Assembly: GCA_040544425.1 (NCBI GenBank)
Contig: JBEONO010000009.1
Coordinates: 62,001 to 126,000, forward strand
Source of the DNA: Solimicrobium sp040544425
Lineage (GTDB): Bacteria; Pseudomonadota; Gammaproteobacteria; Burkholderiales; Burkholderiaceae_D
DNA: 64,000 nucleotides
Direction of reading: 5' to 3'
In this document: in pieces, positions 8,712 through 18,212 of the stretch
Numbering within the stretch: position 1 is the stretch's first letter
How the letters are laid out: every line of letters starts with the position of its first letter
Made by a program: the position numbers and the translations under genes
The notes under the pieces: generated by a model
Database searches by the model: none
What the model was told of the DNA's origin: nothing
Seen by the model: only the letters and a program-made list of their open reading frames with translations

Positions 8712-9920
8712 TTATTTGCCGGCTTTTTCAGCCAGGTTGGCGTTAATGATTTTTTGAATCTCCGCATCCACTGCGCCAGATTCGGCCGGCACCAATTCAA
8801 CTGGCTTGGCGTTATTGGCAGTGTTGGCCAAAGCTTTGCCGGACTGGTCAGTAATCTCGGCTTCGGCTTCCATGGACAGACCAATCCGCAATGGATGATC
8901 AGCCAATTCTTTCGGGTCCAGCTTGATGCGAACCGGCACACGCTGCACCACCTTGATCCAGTTGCCGGTTGCGTTCTGCGCTGGCAACAAAGCAAACGCA
9001 GCACCGGTACCTACGCCGAGGCCCTCAACGGTGCCGTGAAACGGTGTGTCTTTGCCGTACATGTCAGCGATCAGGACAACTGGCTGGCCGATCCGCATTT
9101 TGCGTAACTGCACTTCCTTAAAGTTGGCATCAACCCACAACTGGTCCATGGGAATGACTGCCATTAACGGTGTGCCGGCTGAAATCCGTTGTCCGAGCTG
9201 GACACTGCGACGGGCCACATAACCTGTGACCGGTGAGACCAGAACGGTACGCTGAAAATTGATATATGCCTCGCGGTATTTTGCCGCGGCGCGCATCACG
9301 TTAGGATGTTTTTCGACGTGCACGCCGGATGTTAAAGTTTTGTTGGATTCCAATTGTTCCCTGGCGGCCAGGACACCCGCAACGGCTGCGTCATGCGCGC
9401 TTTGCGCAGCGATCAGGCTGGCTTTGGCATGTTCCAGTTCTTCGTTCGATACGGCACCAATACCGGCAACGGATTGGCGACGTGCCAGATCGTCTTTGGC
9501 GCGTACCAATTCGCTCTTGGTGCGCGTCACTTCGGCATCGCGCAAACTGATATTGGCCTGAAAGGTCGCGTTGTTGGCATACAGATTGCGCACTTCGCGC
9601 ACGGTTTGTGCCAGTTGCGCGCGGGCCTGGTCCAGTGCCACCTGCGCATCTGCGCCATCGAGCTTGACCAGGGTCTGACCGGCGCGCACGAAATCAGTGT
9701 CCTGCGCTTCAATCGCACTGACTGTGCCGGTAATTTGTGGCGTGATCTGTACGATATTGCCCTGCACGTAGGCATTGTCCGTAGATTCATGCTTGCCACT
9801 GGTGATGATCCAATAGATTCCATACACGATCGCAATGATGCCAATCACGACAGCAATAGCGATTAAGGCCGGCTTGCGTTTCGGGTTGCCGGGGATGATT
9901 TTTTCAGCTGTGTTATCCAT
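8712..9920 (-). CDS. emrA: EmrA/HlyD-family membrane fusion protein
   Basis: A 402-residue periplasmic adaptor with one N-terminal membrane anchor (ALIAIAVVIGIIAIVYGIYWIIT, residues ~18-40). It continues into the biotinyl-lipoyl motif GTVSAIEAQDTDFVRAGQTLVKLD, a long alpha-helical hairpin (residues ~95-200) and a beta-barrel region. It bridges EmrB to the outer membrane factor. Upstream by 87 bp is the outer membrane factor gene on the same strand. It is standard in length and domain order. Confidence 0.92.
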   Translation of the reverse strand: MDNTAEKIIPGNPKRKPALIAIAVVIGIIAIVYGIYWIITSGKHESTDNAYVQGNIVQITPQITGTVSAIEAQDTDFVRAGQTLVKLDGADAQVALDQARAQLAQTVREVRNLYANNATFQANISLRDAEVTRTKSELVRAKDDLARRQSVAGIGAVSNEELEHAKASLIAAQSAHDAAVAGVLAAREQLESNKTLTSGVHVEKHPNVMRAAAKYREAYINFQRTVLVSPVTGYVARRSVQLGQRISAGTPLMAVIPMDQLWVDANFKEVQLRKMRIGQPVVLIADMYGKDTPFHGTVEGLGVGTGAAFALLPAQNATGNWIKVVQRVPVRIKLDPKELADHPLRIGLSMEAEAEITDQSGKALANTANNAKPVELVPAESGAVDAEIQKIINANLAEKAGK

Positions 9921-10007
9921 ATTTTTTCCAGGTTACTTTGCAAGCAGTGCTCGTCAAGTTGAGAGTGAAATTCAAAAAAACGTATTTTAAAAAATTCTGT
10001 TTCTAAA

Positions 10008-11456
10008 TCAGGTGCCAGTCTTTGTGGCGGTCTGTTCAGTGTTGTGTGCAGTGGCTTGCTCATTAAACCCGCCACCCAGGGCGCGAATCAGATTGACGTT
10101 AAATTCCACTGTTCGCGTTCTGACATCAATCACCGCGCTTTGCTGGACCAGGAGATTGGATTCGGCATTCAATACGGCGCTGCGATTGATCAAGCCGGCT
10201 TTTTCACGCTGTTGTGCGATCTCGTAGACCGATTCCGCATTGCGCAATAATTCGGCCTGCTGCTTTTGCTGCTGGACCATTGCACGCAGCGAGCTGAGCT
10301 GGTCCGCGACGTCGTGCACGGCTTCAATCAGGGTCTGGTTATAGCTTTCCACCGCCATGTCGTATTCAGCGGTCTTGCTGGTCAGGTTGGCGCGCAATCT
10401 GCCACCATCGAATATCGGTAAGCTGATTGCCGGACCGACACCGTAGTCGCGGCTGGAGCCGTCCAGCCAGTGTGCAAAACCCAAACTGCTGAAGCCGGCA
10501 AAAGCTGTCAGATTCACGTTGGGATAGAACTCGGTTTTGCCCGCATCGATCAGTTTGCTGGCCGCTTCAACCCGTGAACGTGCTGCCGAAATATCGGCGC
10601 GACGACCGATCAACTCAGCCGGTATTGACTCAGGAACGATGGTGCTTGACTGGATCGGCAGTGTCGCCACAACATCCTGGGTTGCTTGCGGACCCTTGCC
10701 GATCAAGGCGCCCAAGGCATTGCGCGACAGGCTGATTTGCTCATCCAGTTTGATGATGTCTTCACGAATCGCAGGCAGGCTCTGTCTGGAAATTTGCACA
10801 TCCTGCGTTGTTTCAAGACCGGCGGCCTGAAGTCGATTCGACAGGTTCACCAACTCTTCGCGCTGTGCCAGAGTTCGTTCCAGAACTTTCTTTTGTTCCA
10901 GATTGCGCGCCAGATTGAAGTAACTTTTCGCCACGCTGGTTTCGATCAATAATTGCGCGGTTTGAATTTCTGCCTGGGCGGCTCTTTCATTACTGATTGC
11001 CGCAGCCAGAACAGCGCGATTTTTGCCCCAGAAGTCGAATTCATATTTGGCATCGACCATCAGCAAATTCGTCGAGTACACCGATCCGGCAAACGGAGGC
11101 GGGTAGATATAGTTTTCGGTGAAATGTTCAGGAGTCACACTGGCATTGACAGCAACCGATGGCAGTCGATTAGCGTCGGCGACTTTGGTCATTGCGGCCA
11201 CCTGATTAAATCGCGCACGCGCCACCTTGATCGTCGGACTTTGTTCCAGCGCCTGCTCCATCAGGCCGGACAGCACTGGGTCATGCAGGGCTTCCCAGGC
11301 GCGCTCGCTTGGCCACTGAATTGAAGCTGGTGTCAGCGCAAGATCCGCCGCTGTGGTCGTGGTAGCCTGTGGCGTGATGCCGGAATAACTGACGCAACCG
11401 GCCAGAAGCAAAGCGGCGAGCAACGGGGTGCTGCGTTTAAATAAATGTAATGTCAT
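10008..11456 (-). CDS. NodT-family efflux outer membrane lipoprotein
   Basis: A 482-residue TolC-like outer membrane factor. The N-terminus has a lipoprotein signal with lipobox LLAGC (cysteine near residue 21). Two repeated helical/barrel halves follow, with typical features such as LLIETSVAKSYFNLARNLEQ and VGPAISLPIFDGGRLRAN. It should provide the outer membrane exit duct for EmrAB. Its place directly behind marR and before emrA makes this a complete tripartite operon, unlike the E. coli emr operon, which borrows TolC. Confidence 0.92.
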   Translation of the reverse strand: MTLHLFKRSTPLLAALLLAGCVSYSGITPQATTTTAADLALTPASIQWPSERAWEALHDPVLSGLMEQALEQSPTIKVARARFNQVAAMTKVADANRLPSVAVNASVTPEHFTENYIYPPPFAGSVYSTNLLMVDAKYEFDFWGKNRAVLAAAISNERAAQAEIQTAQLLIETSVAKSYFNLARNLEQKKVLERTLAQREELVNLSNRLQAAGLETTQDVQISRQSLPAIREDIIKLDEQISLSRNALGALIGKGPQATQDVVATLPIQSSTIVPESIPAELIGRRADISAARSRVEAASKLIDAGKTEFYPNVNLTAFAGFSSLGFAHWLDGSSRDYGVGPAISLPIFDGGRLRANLTSKTAEYDMAVESYNQTLIEAVHDVADQLSSLRAMVQQQKQQAELLRNAESVYEIAQQREKAGLINRSAVLNAESNLLVQQSAVIDVRTRTVEFNVNLIRALGGGFNEQATAHNTEQTATKTGT

Positions 11457-11507
11457 GCCAAATCCATCGTCGATTAAATAAGTGAGATCAGTTGAATAAA
11501 AGTGCAG

Positions 11508-12008
11508 TTAAGTTGTATGCCCGTTCACCAACATCCGATTCAGTAAACTTTTCAGGGTATCTACTTCCTGTTGGGTAAAGCCCTTCAGGTGGTGATTCAT
11601 GACTTTGCACAAATCGGTCGGAATTGATTCGCAAATCCGACGTCCTTCGTCAGTGAGCGCCAAATTCACGACCCGCCGGTCATGTGCGCATCGGGTTCTG
11701 ACCAGCAATCCCTTTTTTTCCAGACGATCCAACATGCGCGTTGTGGCGCCGGTGTCCATGCAAATTTGTTTGGCAATTCCCGCAGCTGTCGTGGCCTTGC
11801 CATAAAAAACAATCAACAACGGACGCCACTGCATTGCCGTTAAATCGTGCTTGTGCATTTCGGCATCGATCATTTTGGTTACCGAGTAATGAACATCCTT
11901 CATCATGTAACCCACGGTCTGAGTGGGCTCGTAATTGTCGGGACTGTAAAACTCGATTAATCCCTCCTGATCTGGAGGAGATACATCTGGCCTCGAGGAT
12001 TTAGGCAT
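11508..12008 (-). CDS. MarR-family transcriptional regulator of the efflux operon
   Basis: A 166-residue winged-helix regulator. The helix-turn-helix and wing are recognisable from AAGIAKQICMDTGATTRMLDRLEKKGLLVR to RRVVNLALTDEGR. Family members bind palindromic operators as dimers and release them on binding phenolic or similar ligands. It is the first gene of the marR-omf-emrA-emrB operon. The promoter just upstream has a palindrome in its spacer, which fits autorepression. The ATG at 12008 has only a weak ribosome-binding sequence. Confidence 0.9.
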   Translation of the reverse strand: MPKSSRPDVSPPDQEGLIEFYSPDNYEPTQTVGYMMKDVHYSVTKMIDAEMHKHDLTAMQWRPLLIVFYGKATTAAGIAKQICMDTGATTRMLDRLEKKGLLVRTRCAHDRRVVNLALTDEGRRICESIPTDLCKVMNHHLKGFTQQEVDTLKSLLNRMLVNGHTT

Positions 12009-12039
12009 ATTGATTTACCGCAATATTTGGTTGACCTGC

Positions 12040-12068
12040 ACTGTAACTGCTTAGGCAGCTATTGTCAA
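12040..12068 (-). promoter_or_regulatory. Sigma70-like promoter with palindromic operator for the marR-efflux operon
   Basis: Read leftward, TTGACA (12063-12068) and TACAGT (12040-12045) are separated by exactly 17 bp. The spacer contains CTGCCTAAGCAG, a palindrome with four-base arms, flanked by a wider AACTGC/GCAGTT inverted pair. Binding of a MarR dimer here would block RNA polymerase. The -35 and -10 match is direct; the operator role is inferred from position. Confidence 0.7.
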
Positions 12069-12198
12069 GGCAGTTGATTTATTTTGAGTATTTTTTAGTG
12101 TTTCAGGAATGTCCTGAACAAGAGCTTATTAATTTCAATGCAGATTGTGTGTATTGGTGTGTATAATAATTGGGCTTTCGGTAATTTTCTGCGATGAG

Positions 12199-12381
12199 AT
12201 GAACTCAACTGAAATTATTCGGATGTTAAAACGCGGCGGATATGAATTGGTTCGGATTAAGGGCAGTCACCACCAATACAGGCACCCAGATAGACCAGGC
12301 GTTATAACAATCCCTGACCCCAAAAAAGATCTGCCAATTGGCACCGCAAAAAATATTCTGAAAGCCGCCGGGCTCGAATAA
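12199..12381 (+). CDS. hicA: HicA-family mRNA interferase toxin
   Basis: A 60-residue double-stranded-RNA-binding-fold toxin. The motif IKGSHHQYRHP holds the catalytic histidine expected in HicA (His24 or His25), followed by the IPDPKKDLPIGTAKNILKAAG tail seen throughout the family. It would cleave mRNA during translation when not bound by HicB. The ATG at 12199 gives the family length; the open frame upstream is not needed. hicB begins 41 bp downstream. Confidence 0.93.
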   Translation: MNSTEIIRMLKRGGYELVRIKGSHHQYRHPDRPGVITIPDPKKDLPIGTAKNILKAAGLE

Positions 12382-12422
12382 TTCCATGTGCCGAGATATG
12401 CAGCTATGAAGAAAGGACAATC

Positions 12423-12857
12423 ATGAATATTCCAATCATCATTCATAAAGAAAGTGCGAGTGTTTACGGTGTGACGGTGCCTGATATACCGGGCTGTTTT
12501 TCCAGTGGCGAAAATATTGATCAAGCGATTCAAAATACCAAAGACGCTATTTATAGTCATGTTGAGCTCTTGTTTGAATCAAATGAGCCGATCAGCATCA
12601 GTCCTTCAGCAATCGATACATTGTTGGATAATCCTGACTATCACGGCGGTATCTGGATGCTGGTGGATGTGGACGTCAACAAGCTTGATCCAACACCGGC
12701 CAGAATCAACGTCAGCGTACCAAGATTTATACTCAGCAAAATTGACAGTTTTTTAGAACACGACCAGCACGGCAGACAACACGAGTCACGGTCAGGTTTT
12801 TTGGCTCGTGCAGCGCTTAAAGTGATCGCTGAAGAATCACCAAATGCAATCACATAA
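12423..12857 (+). CDS. hicB: HicB-family antitoxin
   Basis: A 144-residue antitoxin. The N-terminal partially degraded RNase H-like fold is marked by YGVTVPDIPGCFSSG near residue 15 and the DAIYSHVE helix. The C-terminal part (INVSVPRFILSKIDSFLEH) looks like a ribbon-helix-helix DNA-binding segment, so it likely represses its own operon as well as neutralising HicA. A GAAAGGA ribosome-binding site precedes the ATG. Toxin-first order is usual for hicAB. Confidence 0.92.
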   Translation: MNIPIIIHKESASVYGVTVPDIPGCFSSGENIDQAIQNTKDAIYSHVELLFESNEPISISPSAIDTLLDNPDYHGGIWMLVDVDVNKLDPTPARINVSVPRFILSKIDSFLEHDQHGRQHESRSGFLARAALKVIAEESPNAIT

Positions 12858-12870
12858 TTGACTTATCGAA

Positions 12871-13875
12871 TCAGGTTGACCGGCAACACGATTCGAACTG
12901 CGCCGCACTGGCAATGTACTGTCCAAACTTCGCCGTATCCACATTCCCGCCACTGACAATTACGCCAACCCGCTTGCCAGCTACATCCATCACTTTATGC
13001 ATTACCGCAGCCGCGGCAAGGCAGCCGGTTGGTTCGACCACCATCTTCATGCGTTCGGCAAAAAAGCGCATTTGCCGGCAGAGCTGCGCATCGGTCACGG
13101 TGACAATATCTTTGACACAGGACTGAATAATCGGAAAGTTCAGTTTTCCGACCAGCTGAGTCTGGGCACCGTCCGCGATCGTGTCGGGAAAGGCGATTTC
13201 AACCGGTTTGCCGCTGCGCAGCGATTGTTGAACATCATTCCCCGCTTCCGGTTCGACGCCGATCACCTGGCAGCCCGGCGATAAATGCGCGGCGGCGATA
13301 GCGCAACCGGAGATTAATCCGCCGCCGCCGGTGCACACAAATAAATAGTCCAGCGCTCCGACTTCTTCAAACAATTCTTTGGCCAGCGTACCTTGCCCTG
13401 CAATGACATGCGGATGATCAAACGGCGGAATCAAACTGAGTCCGCGGTCTTCAACAATACGCCTGGCCACCACTTCGCGGTCTTCGACACCACGCTGATA
13501 GAGAATAACTTCGGCACCATAACCGCGCGTTGCGGCTAACTTCATGGCAGGCGCATCATGGGGCATCACGATGCACGCGCGCACATTCAACAAATGTGCT
13601 GCCAAGGCAATTGCCTGCGCGTGGTTGCCCGATGAAAAAGCAAGTACGCCAGTGTTTTTTTGTTCGGCACTCAACTGGCTGATCGCGTAGTAGGCGCCGC
13701 GCATTTTGAATGCACCGGTACGCTGGAAATTTTCACATTTAAAAAATAAATTTGCCGCCGCAAGTTGATCGGCCTGCGAAGAAGTCAGCACGGGTGTTTT
13801 GTGCGCAACGCCTTTCAGTACGGCAGCGGCATCGACAATATTCTGATAGTTCACAGCCAGATGGGAGGTGTTCAT
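12871..13875 (-). CDS. PLP-dependent threonine/threo-3-hydroxyaspartate ammonia-lyase
   Basis: A 334-residue fold type II PLP enzyme of the serine racemase / threonine dehydratase group. Lys57 in the motif QRTGAFKMRGA is the Schiff-base lysine. The phosphate-cradling glycine loop CTGGGGLISG is near residue 181. There is no C-terminal ACT regulatory domain, which fits catabolic threonine dehydratase, serine racemase or threo-3-hydroxy-L-aspartate ammonia-lyase. The sequence alone does not separate these. It is transcribed toward hicB and convergent with it. Confidence 0.85.
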   Translation of the reverse strand: MNTSHLAVNYQNIVDAAAVLKGVAHKTPVLTSSQADQLAAANLFFKCENFQRTGAFKMRGAYYAISQLSAEQKNTGVLAFSSGNHAQAIALAAHLLNVRACIVMPHDAPAMKLAATRGYGAEVILYQRGVEDREVVARRIVEDRGLSLIPPFDHPHVIAGQGTLAKELFEEVGALDYLFVCTGGGGLISGCAIAAAHLSPGCQVIGVEPEAGNDVQQSLRSGKPVEIAFPDTIADGAQTQLVGKLNFPIIQSCVKDIVTVTDAQLCRQMRFFAERMKMVVEPTGCLAAAAVMHKVMDVAGKRVGVIVSGGNVDTAKFGQYIASAAQFESCCRST

Positions 13876-13970
13876 TTTTTTCTCGATATTTCGTTCAATG
13901 AAGCGCCAAAGTTTAGCAGATCAGGAGTCTGCCAATCAGTTAAAATGGCAGCTCTTAAATTTCAGGAGCT

Positions 13971-14276
13971 ATGATGCTGAAACATATCGTGATGTGGAAA
14001 TTGAAAGACCATGCCGAAGGCGCTGACAAAATCAGCAATGCCAGGAAATTAAAAGCGCTGCTGGAAACCTGCGATAAGCTGGTGCCAGGGATGCTGAAAC
14101 TGGAAGTTGCGCTGGCAGCTGCCGATCTGGAAGCGACTTACGACGTGCTGTTGTATACCGAATTCTCCGATAAAAAAGCACTCGATGCCTATCAGGACCA
14201 TCCAACCCATCAGGCACTCAAGCCATTTATCGGTGCGGTGCGATCAGAGCGCCAGTGTATGGACTATGAAGTTTAA
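13971..14276 (+). CDS. Dabb (stress-responsive A/B barrel) domain protein
   Basis: A 101-residue dimeric alpha/beta-barrel protein. The opening MLKHIVMWKLKDHAEG and the closing HPTHQALKPFIGAVRSERQCMDYE are diagnostic of Dabb proteins. Their activities vary and are mostly unknown. An AGGAG ribosome-binding site precedes two adjacent ATG codons. It ends 14 bp before the reductase gene and is probably cotranscribed with it. Confidence 0.85.
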   Translation: MMLKHIVMWKLKDHAEGADKISNARKLKALLETCDKLVPGMLKLEVALAAADLEATYDVLLYTEFSDKKALDAYQDHPTHQALKPFIGAVRSERQCMDYEV

Positions 14277-14290
14277 AACAGGTTGGGCAT

Positions 14291-15346
14291 ATGACGAAGA
14301 CAGAAGCAAAAACCTATCAGCACATCGTACTGGCATCTCGTCCCTACGGGCAAATCACTCCCGGAAATTTTGAACTAAAAACATCAGCAAGACTGACAGC
14401 GGAAAAATTGACTGATAATCAGGTCCTGGTCAGGAATCTGTTTTTATCGCTGGATCCCTATATGCGTGGCCGCATGTCTTCGGTAAAAAGTTATGCGCCG
14501 CCGCAACCGTTACATAAGACGATGCTGGGTGCCACTGCCGGCATGGTCGTTGCGTCAAAATGTCCTGATTTCAAAGAGGGTGATTATGTCACCGGCATGC
14601 TTGGTTGGGCCGAAATGGGCATCGCGCAAGGCGATACGCTGCGTCTGGTTGATACCAGCCGCATTCCGCTCACCAGGTATTTGGGGGTACTTGGCATGCC
14701 GGGCGTGACGGCATGGTACGGTGTGAATATTTTGCTGAACGCGCAAGCTGGTCAGACCTTGGTGGTCTCTGCCGCCAGCGGCGCAGTCGGAAGCATAGTT
14801 GGACAATTGGCCAAGGCAAAGGGATGCAGGGTGGTCGGTATCGCCGGTGGCGTGGAAAAATGCGCCTATGTGTGCGATGTGCTTGGTTTTGATGCCTGCA
14901 TGGATTACAAGAGTGCGCTGACCGACAAAGACATGCAGGTTTTAGTTGCGGCGATGGTGCCGGAAGGCATAGACCTGTTGTTTGAAAACGTTGGATCCAT
15001 GGTATTTGACGCCTGCCTGACTGGCTTGAATCCGCATGCAAAAATCGCCTTGTGTGGCATGGTCGCAGGGTATAGCGGCGGCGCGCTGCCTCTGAAAAAT
15101 ACCAATAAGTTATTGACCATGCGCGCCAGCCTGCAAGGGTTTATCGTTACTGAGCATATGGAAATCTGGCCGCAGGCATTAAATGAATTGACCCAACTGC
15201 TGCTCGATAATAAGCTTCAGTATCGGGAAACAATTTCACATGGTCTTGCCTCGGCACCCGCAGCCCTGATTGGGTTGTTGAATGGACAAAACTTCGGAAA
15301 GCAGTTAGTTCAATTGGGACAAGCACGACGATCATATTTGGCTTGA
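14291..15346 (+). CDS. NADP-dependent MDR reductase, CurA-like
   Basis: A 351-residue zinc-free medium-chain dehydrogenase/reductase of the CurA / leukotriene B4 12-hydroxydehydrogenase group. The N-terminal part has the family sequence LFLSLDPYMRGRMSS. The Rossmann fold shows SAASGAVGSIVGQLAKAKG, and VDLLFENVG-like substrate/cofactor wall residues appear near 230 (GIDLLFENVG). Members reduce activated double bonds of enones using NADPH. The substrate is unknown. Confidence 0.88.
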   Translation: MTKTEAKTYQHIVLASRPYGQITPGNFELKTSARLTAEKLTDNQVLVRNLFLSLDPYMRGRMSSVKSYAPPQPLHKTMLGATAGMVVASKCPDFKEGDYVTGMLGWAEMGIAQGDTLRLVDTSRIPLTRYLGVLGMPGVTAWYGVNILLNAQAGQTLVVSAASGAVGSIVGQLAKAKGCRVVGIAGGVEKCAYVCDVLGFDACMDYKSALTDKDMQVLVAAMVPEGIDLLFENVGSMVFDACLTGLNPHAKIALCGMVAGYSGGALPLKNTNKLLTMRASLQGFIVTEHMEIWPQALNELTQLLLDNKLQYRETISHGLASAPAALIGLLNGQNFGKQLVQLGQARRSYLA

Positions 15347-15443
15347 ATGAGATTGGGGAACCCTGTTCTGAAGCTGACATCTTGCATGTCGATATGGCGC
15401 ATACCGTTGCCTGGCGATTGGCGACGTATCGATCACCCGAAAA

Positions 15444-16496
15444 TTGCACAATCAGGTTGACACAGCATTGAATCCAAAAACGACAGCCATATATTTTTAT
15501 TATCCTCACGCCGAGATCAGCGACAGTATTCCTGAATCGGAAGGGTGCTATGTCAATCGAAAACCGGGGAATTATATATGGACTGTCAAAACCTACGGCT
15601 TGCTAAAAGCACGAGGATTCGACTGCGCGATCTGCACGGAAATCCCGGAAGCGGGCATCATTTTCACTCATCGTGATTTTCTTCCCGATGATCTGGTGCC
15701 AGGTCCAGCGCAACTATTTATCTGCATTGCTGCTGACGTACAGCGCCATCCCTATGCGCAGCAGCACCTGATGCAAAATCAACATGACAAATTGATCCGT
15801 GATAAATCCGTGCTCTGGCCGGGCACGTACATGCCACATTGGCCCGAGTCCGGATTGCGGCCGCGCGACCCGGCGCGAGGCGATCAATTCAGCAATATTG
15901 CTTATGTTGGACTGAATTCCCGACTTGCCCCGCAGTTGAAATCAGAAAAATTTGCGAGATTAATGGCCGAACACGGGTTCCAGTTTCAGCTCATCGATCC
16001 GGAAAAATGGAACGACTATAGCAATGTCGATGCGGTGCTGGCAGTCAGATCGTTTGCTGCACTTCCTTTTTATAAGCTGCCGCCAACCAAGTTATTCAAC
16101 GCCTGGCTGGCGGGTGTGCCTGCATTACTTGGGCATGAGTCAGCGTATCAGGGAGAGCGAAAAAATCCGCTTGATTATTTTGAAGTCAACAGTACGGAAC
16201 AGATAATTGAAGTGCTTGAACAAGTCTGAGCCGATCCTGCGCTGCGTGCCGCAATTGCAGACAACTGCGCGCAACGTGCGCAAGAAATCACGCTGGATAA
16301 AATCACTGAACGCTGGATTGCCTATTGCGTTGAGGTCGCTATTCCTGCTTATGCTGCATGGCGCTCCTTGAACGGTGGCCAAATGCGCCATTTTATCCGG
16401 CTGCGCAGGCTGTCCTATGAATGGCATAAATTCAGCGAATTTACATCCCGAGTTCCCGGTGCGTTGCACAAGCAGGTTATGCGCTTGTGGCCTTAA
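15444..16496 (+). pseudogene. Glycosyltransferase-like gene broken by an in-frame TGA
   Basis: One reading frame runs from 15444 to the TAA at 16494-16496, interrupted only by TGA at 16227-16229. The first 261 residues contain a GT-B-like C-terminal segment, PPTKLFNAWLAGVPALLGHESAY. After the stop the same frame continues for 88 sense codons (ADPALRAAIADNCAQRAQEI onward), which look like the normal C-terminal helices of the same protein. A single CGA-to-TGA change would explain the break. The start is also weak: only TTG at 15444 is available, with no clear ribosome-binding site. I infer a recently inactivated gene; a truncated 261-residue product remains possible. The sugar substrate is unknown. 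Confidence 0.7.
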
Positions 16497-16630
16497 ACCG
16501 TTTATTTGGTTCCCGTTATAAAAACCTGTAGCAAATTGCAATTTTTATTCTAGACTGGTTAGGTGGCGCGATGAATTGGGCAGATTGTCGGGCGTAGCAA
16601 TACATTAATCATCATGACAGGACAGGTTTT

Positions 16631-17287
16631 ATGGATTTAAAAAGCAAGGTGGCGCGGCGAATTTTCGTTTCGAGTGTGATGGCGATGCTGTTTTATTCGA
16701 CAACATCCCGTTCGGCCTCGCTATCGGTGCAGGTCGCCGATAGCAGCGGGGCGCCGCTCGAAAATGCGGTTGTTTATGCCGAGCCGCTGGCTGGCGAAGT
16801 AAAACTAAAGCGCGTGCCGCCGGTTGAAATTTCACAGGTCAAACGTCAGTTCGTGCCACTGGTTACGGTGATACAGGCCGGTACGGAAATCAGTTTCCCG
16901 AACTATGACTCGGTGAAGCATCATGTCTACTCATTTTCACCGGCCAAACATTTTGACTTGCCGCTGTACTCGGGGAAGGCGGCAGAGCCGCAACTGTTCG
17001 ATAAAGTTGGTACGGTCGTGCTGGGCTGTAATATTCATGACAAAATGCTCGCCTATGTTCAGGTCGTCAATACGCCGTATTTTGGCAAGACCGATGCAGC
17101 CGGTAAAGTGAGACTAGTCGGCATGGAGGCAGGAAAATATGTGCTCAAAGCCTGGCATTTTAATTTGCCCCCGTTGGATCAGACCGTGGCACAGTCAATT
17201 ACCCTGGTCGAAGGCGATAACGCAGCCAGTTTTAAATTAAATACTGTGAAAAAAGCAGGCGATAATTCCAATTCCACTTCGTATTGA
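16631..17287 (+). CDS. Periplasmic cupredoxin-like protein (methylamine-utilisation-like)
   Basis: A 218-residue exported protein with an N-terminal signal segment (residues ~10-28). It has a plastocyanin/azurin-like domain with the type I copper ligands in the right order: His97 or His98 in SVKHHVYSF, Cys133, His136 and Met139 in GCNIHDKM. The C-terminal 70 residues resemble a carboxypeptidase-regulatory-like sandwich (GKTDAAGKVRLVGMEAGKYVLKAW). Proteins of this type are often annotated as methylamine utilisation proteins although most are not tied to that pathway. It lies 7 bp before the sensor-GGDEF gene, suggesting cotranscription. Confidence 0.78.
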   Translation: MDLKSKVARRIFVSSVMAMLFYSTTSRSASLSVQVADSSGAPLENAVVYAEPLAGEVKLKRVPPVEISQVKRQFVPLVTVIQAGTEISFPNYDSVKHHVYSFSPAKHFDLPLYSGKAAEPQLFDKVGTVVLGCNIHDKMLAYVQVVNTPYFGKTDAAGKVRLVGMEAGKYVLKAWHFNLPPLDQTVAQSITLVEGDNAASFKLNTVKKAGDNSNSTSY

Positions 17288-17294
17288 ATCTAAA

Positions 17295-18092
17295 ATGCAT
17301 TTTCGGACGCTTGAAAGTCGTATCGTCACTATATTTCTTGCCCTGATTTTAGTCGGGCAGGCGATCAGTTTTTTTATGATCCGGCACGGCATCACGGTCA
17401 ACGAACAGGCGGCAATCCACGATCAGCTGGAGTTGGGTGTGCCACTGTTTAATCGGCTGCTTGAACAAAAAGCGCAGACCATCACCAGCAGCGCCCGGGC
17501 CTTATCGAAGGACTACGGATTCCGCCAGGCGATCGCCTCCAACGACAATGAAACCATTGAATCCGCACTGGCCAACACCCAGGAGCGGATTGATGCGTCA
17601 TTGGCGCTGTTTATCAGTCTGGATGGACAGATCAAACAAACTACCACCAGGCAGGCCCCCGGTAATCTGGAGCAGTCAATCTTGCAGCTGCTCGCCGAAG
17701 CAGAACAAAAAGACGGCGCAGTCGGTATCAGCATCTATGAAAATCAGCCTTACCAGATTCTGGTAGTGCCGGTGCGCGCGCCAATTACAATCGGTTATAT
17801 CGCGATGGCCTTTCCATTGAATTTAAAGCTGGCCAAAGAGATGCGCGGCCTGTCGTTACTGGATGTGACCTTCCTGGTCAGTGGTAAACAGAACGAATGG
17901 ATTGCCGACGATTCAACCTTGTCAAAAGAAGACGCGGCCAGTGTCGCCAGCCAGTTATCGCAAGTGGCCGCCACAAAAGCCGAGTCGATCCTGCTCTCGG
18001 TCAATCAAAGTGATTACAGCGCCCGTATTTTGCCCCTTACCAAAAATGGCAATCAAAGTGCGGTCGTCGTATTTCAGCGTTCCATCGACTAA
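17295..18092 (+). CDS. N-terminal sensor fragment of a split diguanylate cyclase/phosphodiesterase
   Basis: 265 residues: one membrane helix (about 8-28) followed by a periplasmic sensor domain that starts with EQAAIHDQLELGVPLFNRLLEQ and resembles the double-Cache-like sensors found before HAMP-GGDEF proteins. The frame is cut by TAA at 18090-18092, directly after RSID. The next codons in the same frame encode a second membrane helix, HAMP, GGDEF and EAL, so this is the front half of one broken gene. A single G-to-T change (GAA to TAA) would explain it. Expressed alone, it would be a membrane-anchored sensor without output. Confidence 0.7.
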   Translation: MHFRTLESRIVTIFLALILVGQAISFFMIRHGITVNEQAAIHDQLELGVPLFNRLLEQKAQTITSSARALSKDYGFRQAIASNDNETIESALANTQERIDASLALFISLDGQIKQTTTRQAPGNLEQSILQLLAEAEQKDGAVGISIYENQPYQILVVPVRAPITIGYIAMAFPLNLKLAKEMRGLSLLDVTFLVSGKQNEWIADDSTLSKEDAASVASQLSQVAATKAESILLSVNQSDYSARILPLTKNGNQSAVVVFQRSID

Positions 18093-18212
18093 GCGATCGC
18101 GCCTTACAGACAGCTGCAGCTAAGTCTGATCATCATTACCGGCGTCGTCATCTTTATCGCCTTCCTGTTCAGTTTTTTTGCAGCCCGGCGTATCGCCAGC
18201 CCGTTACGCGAA

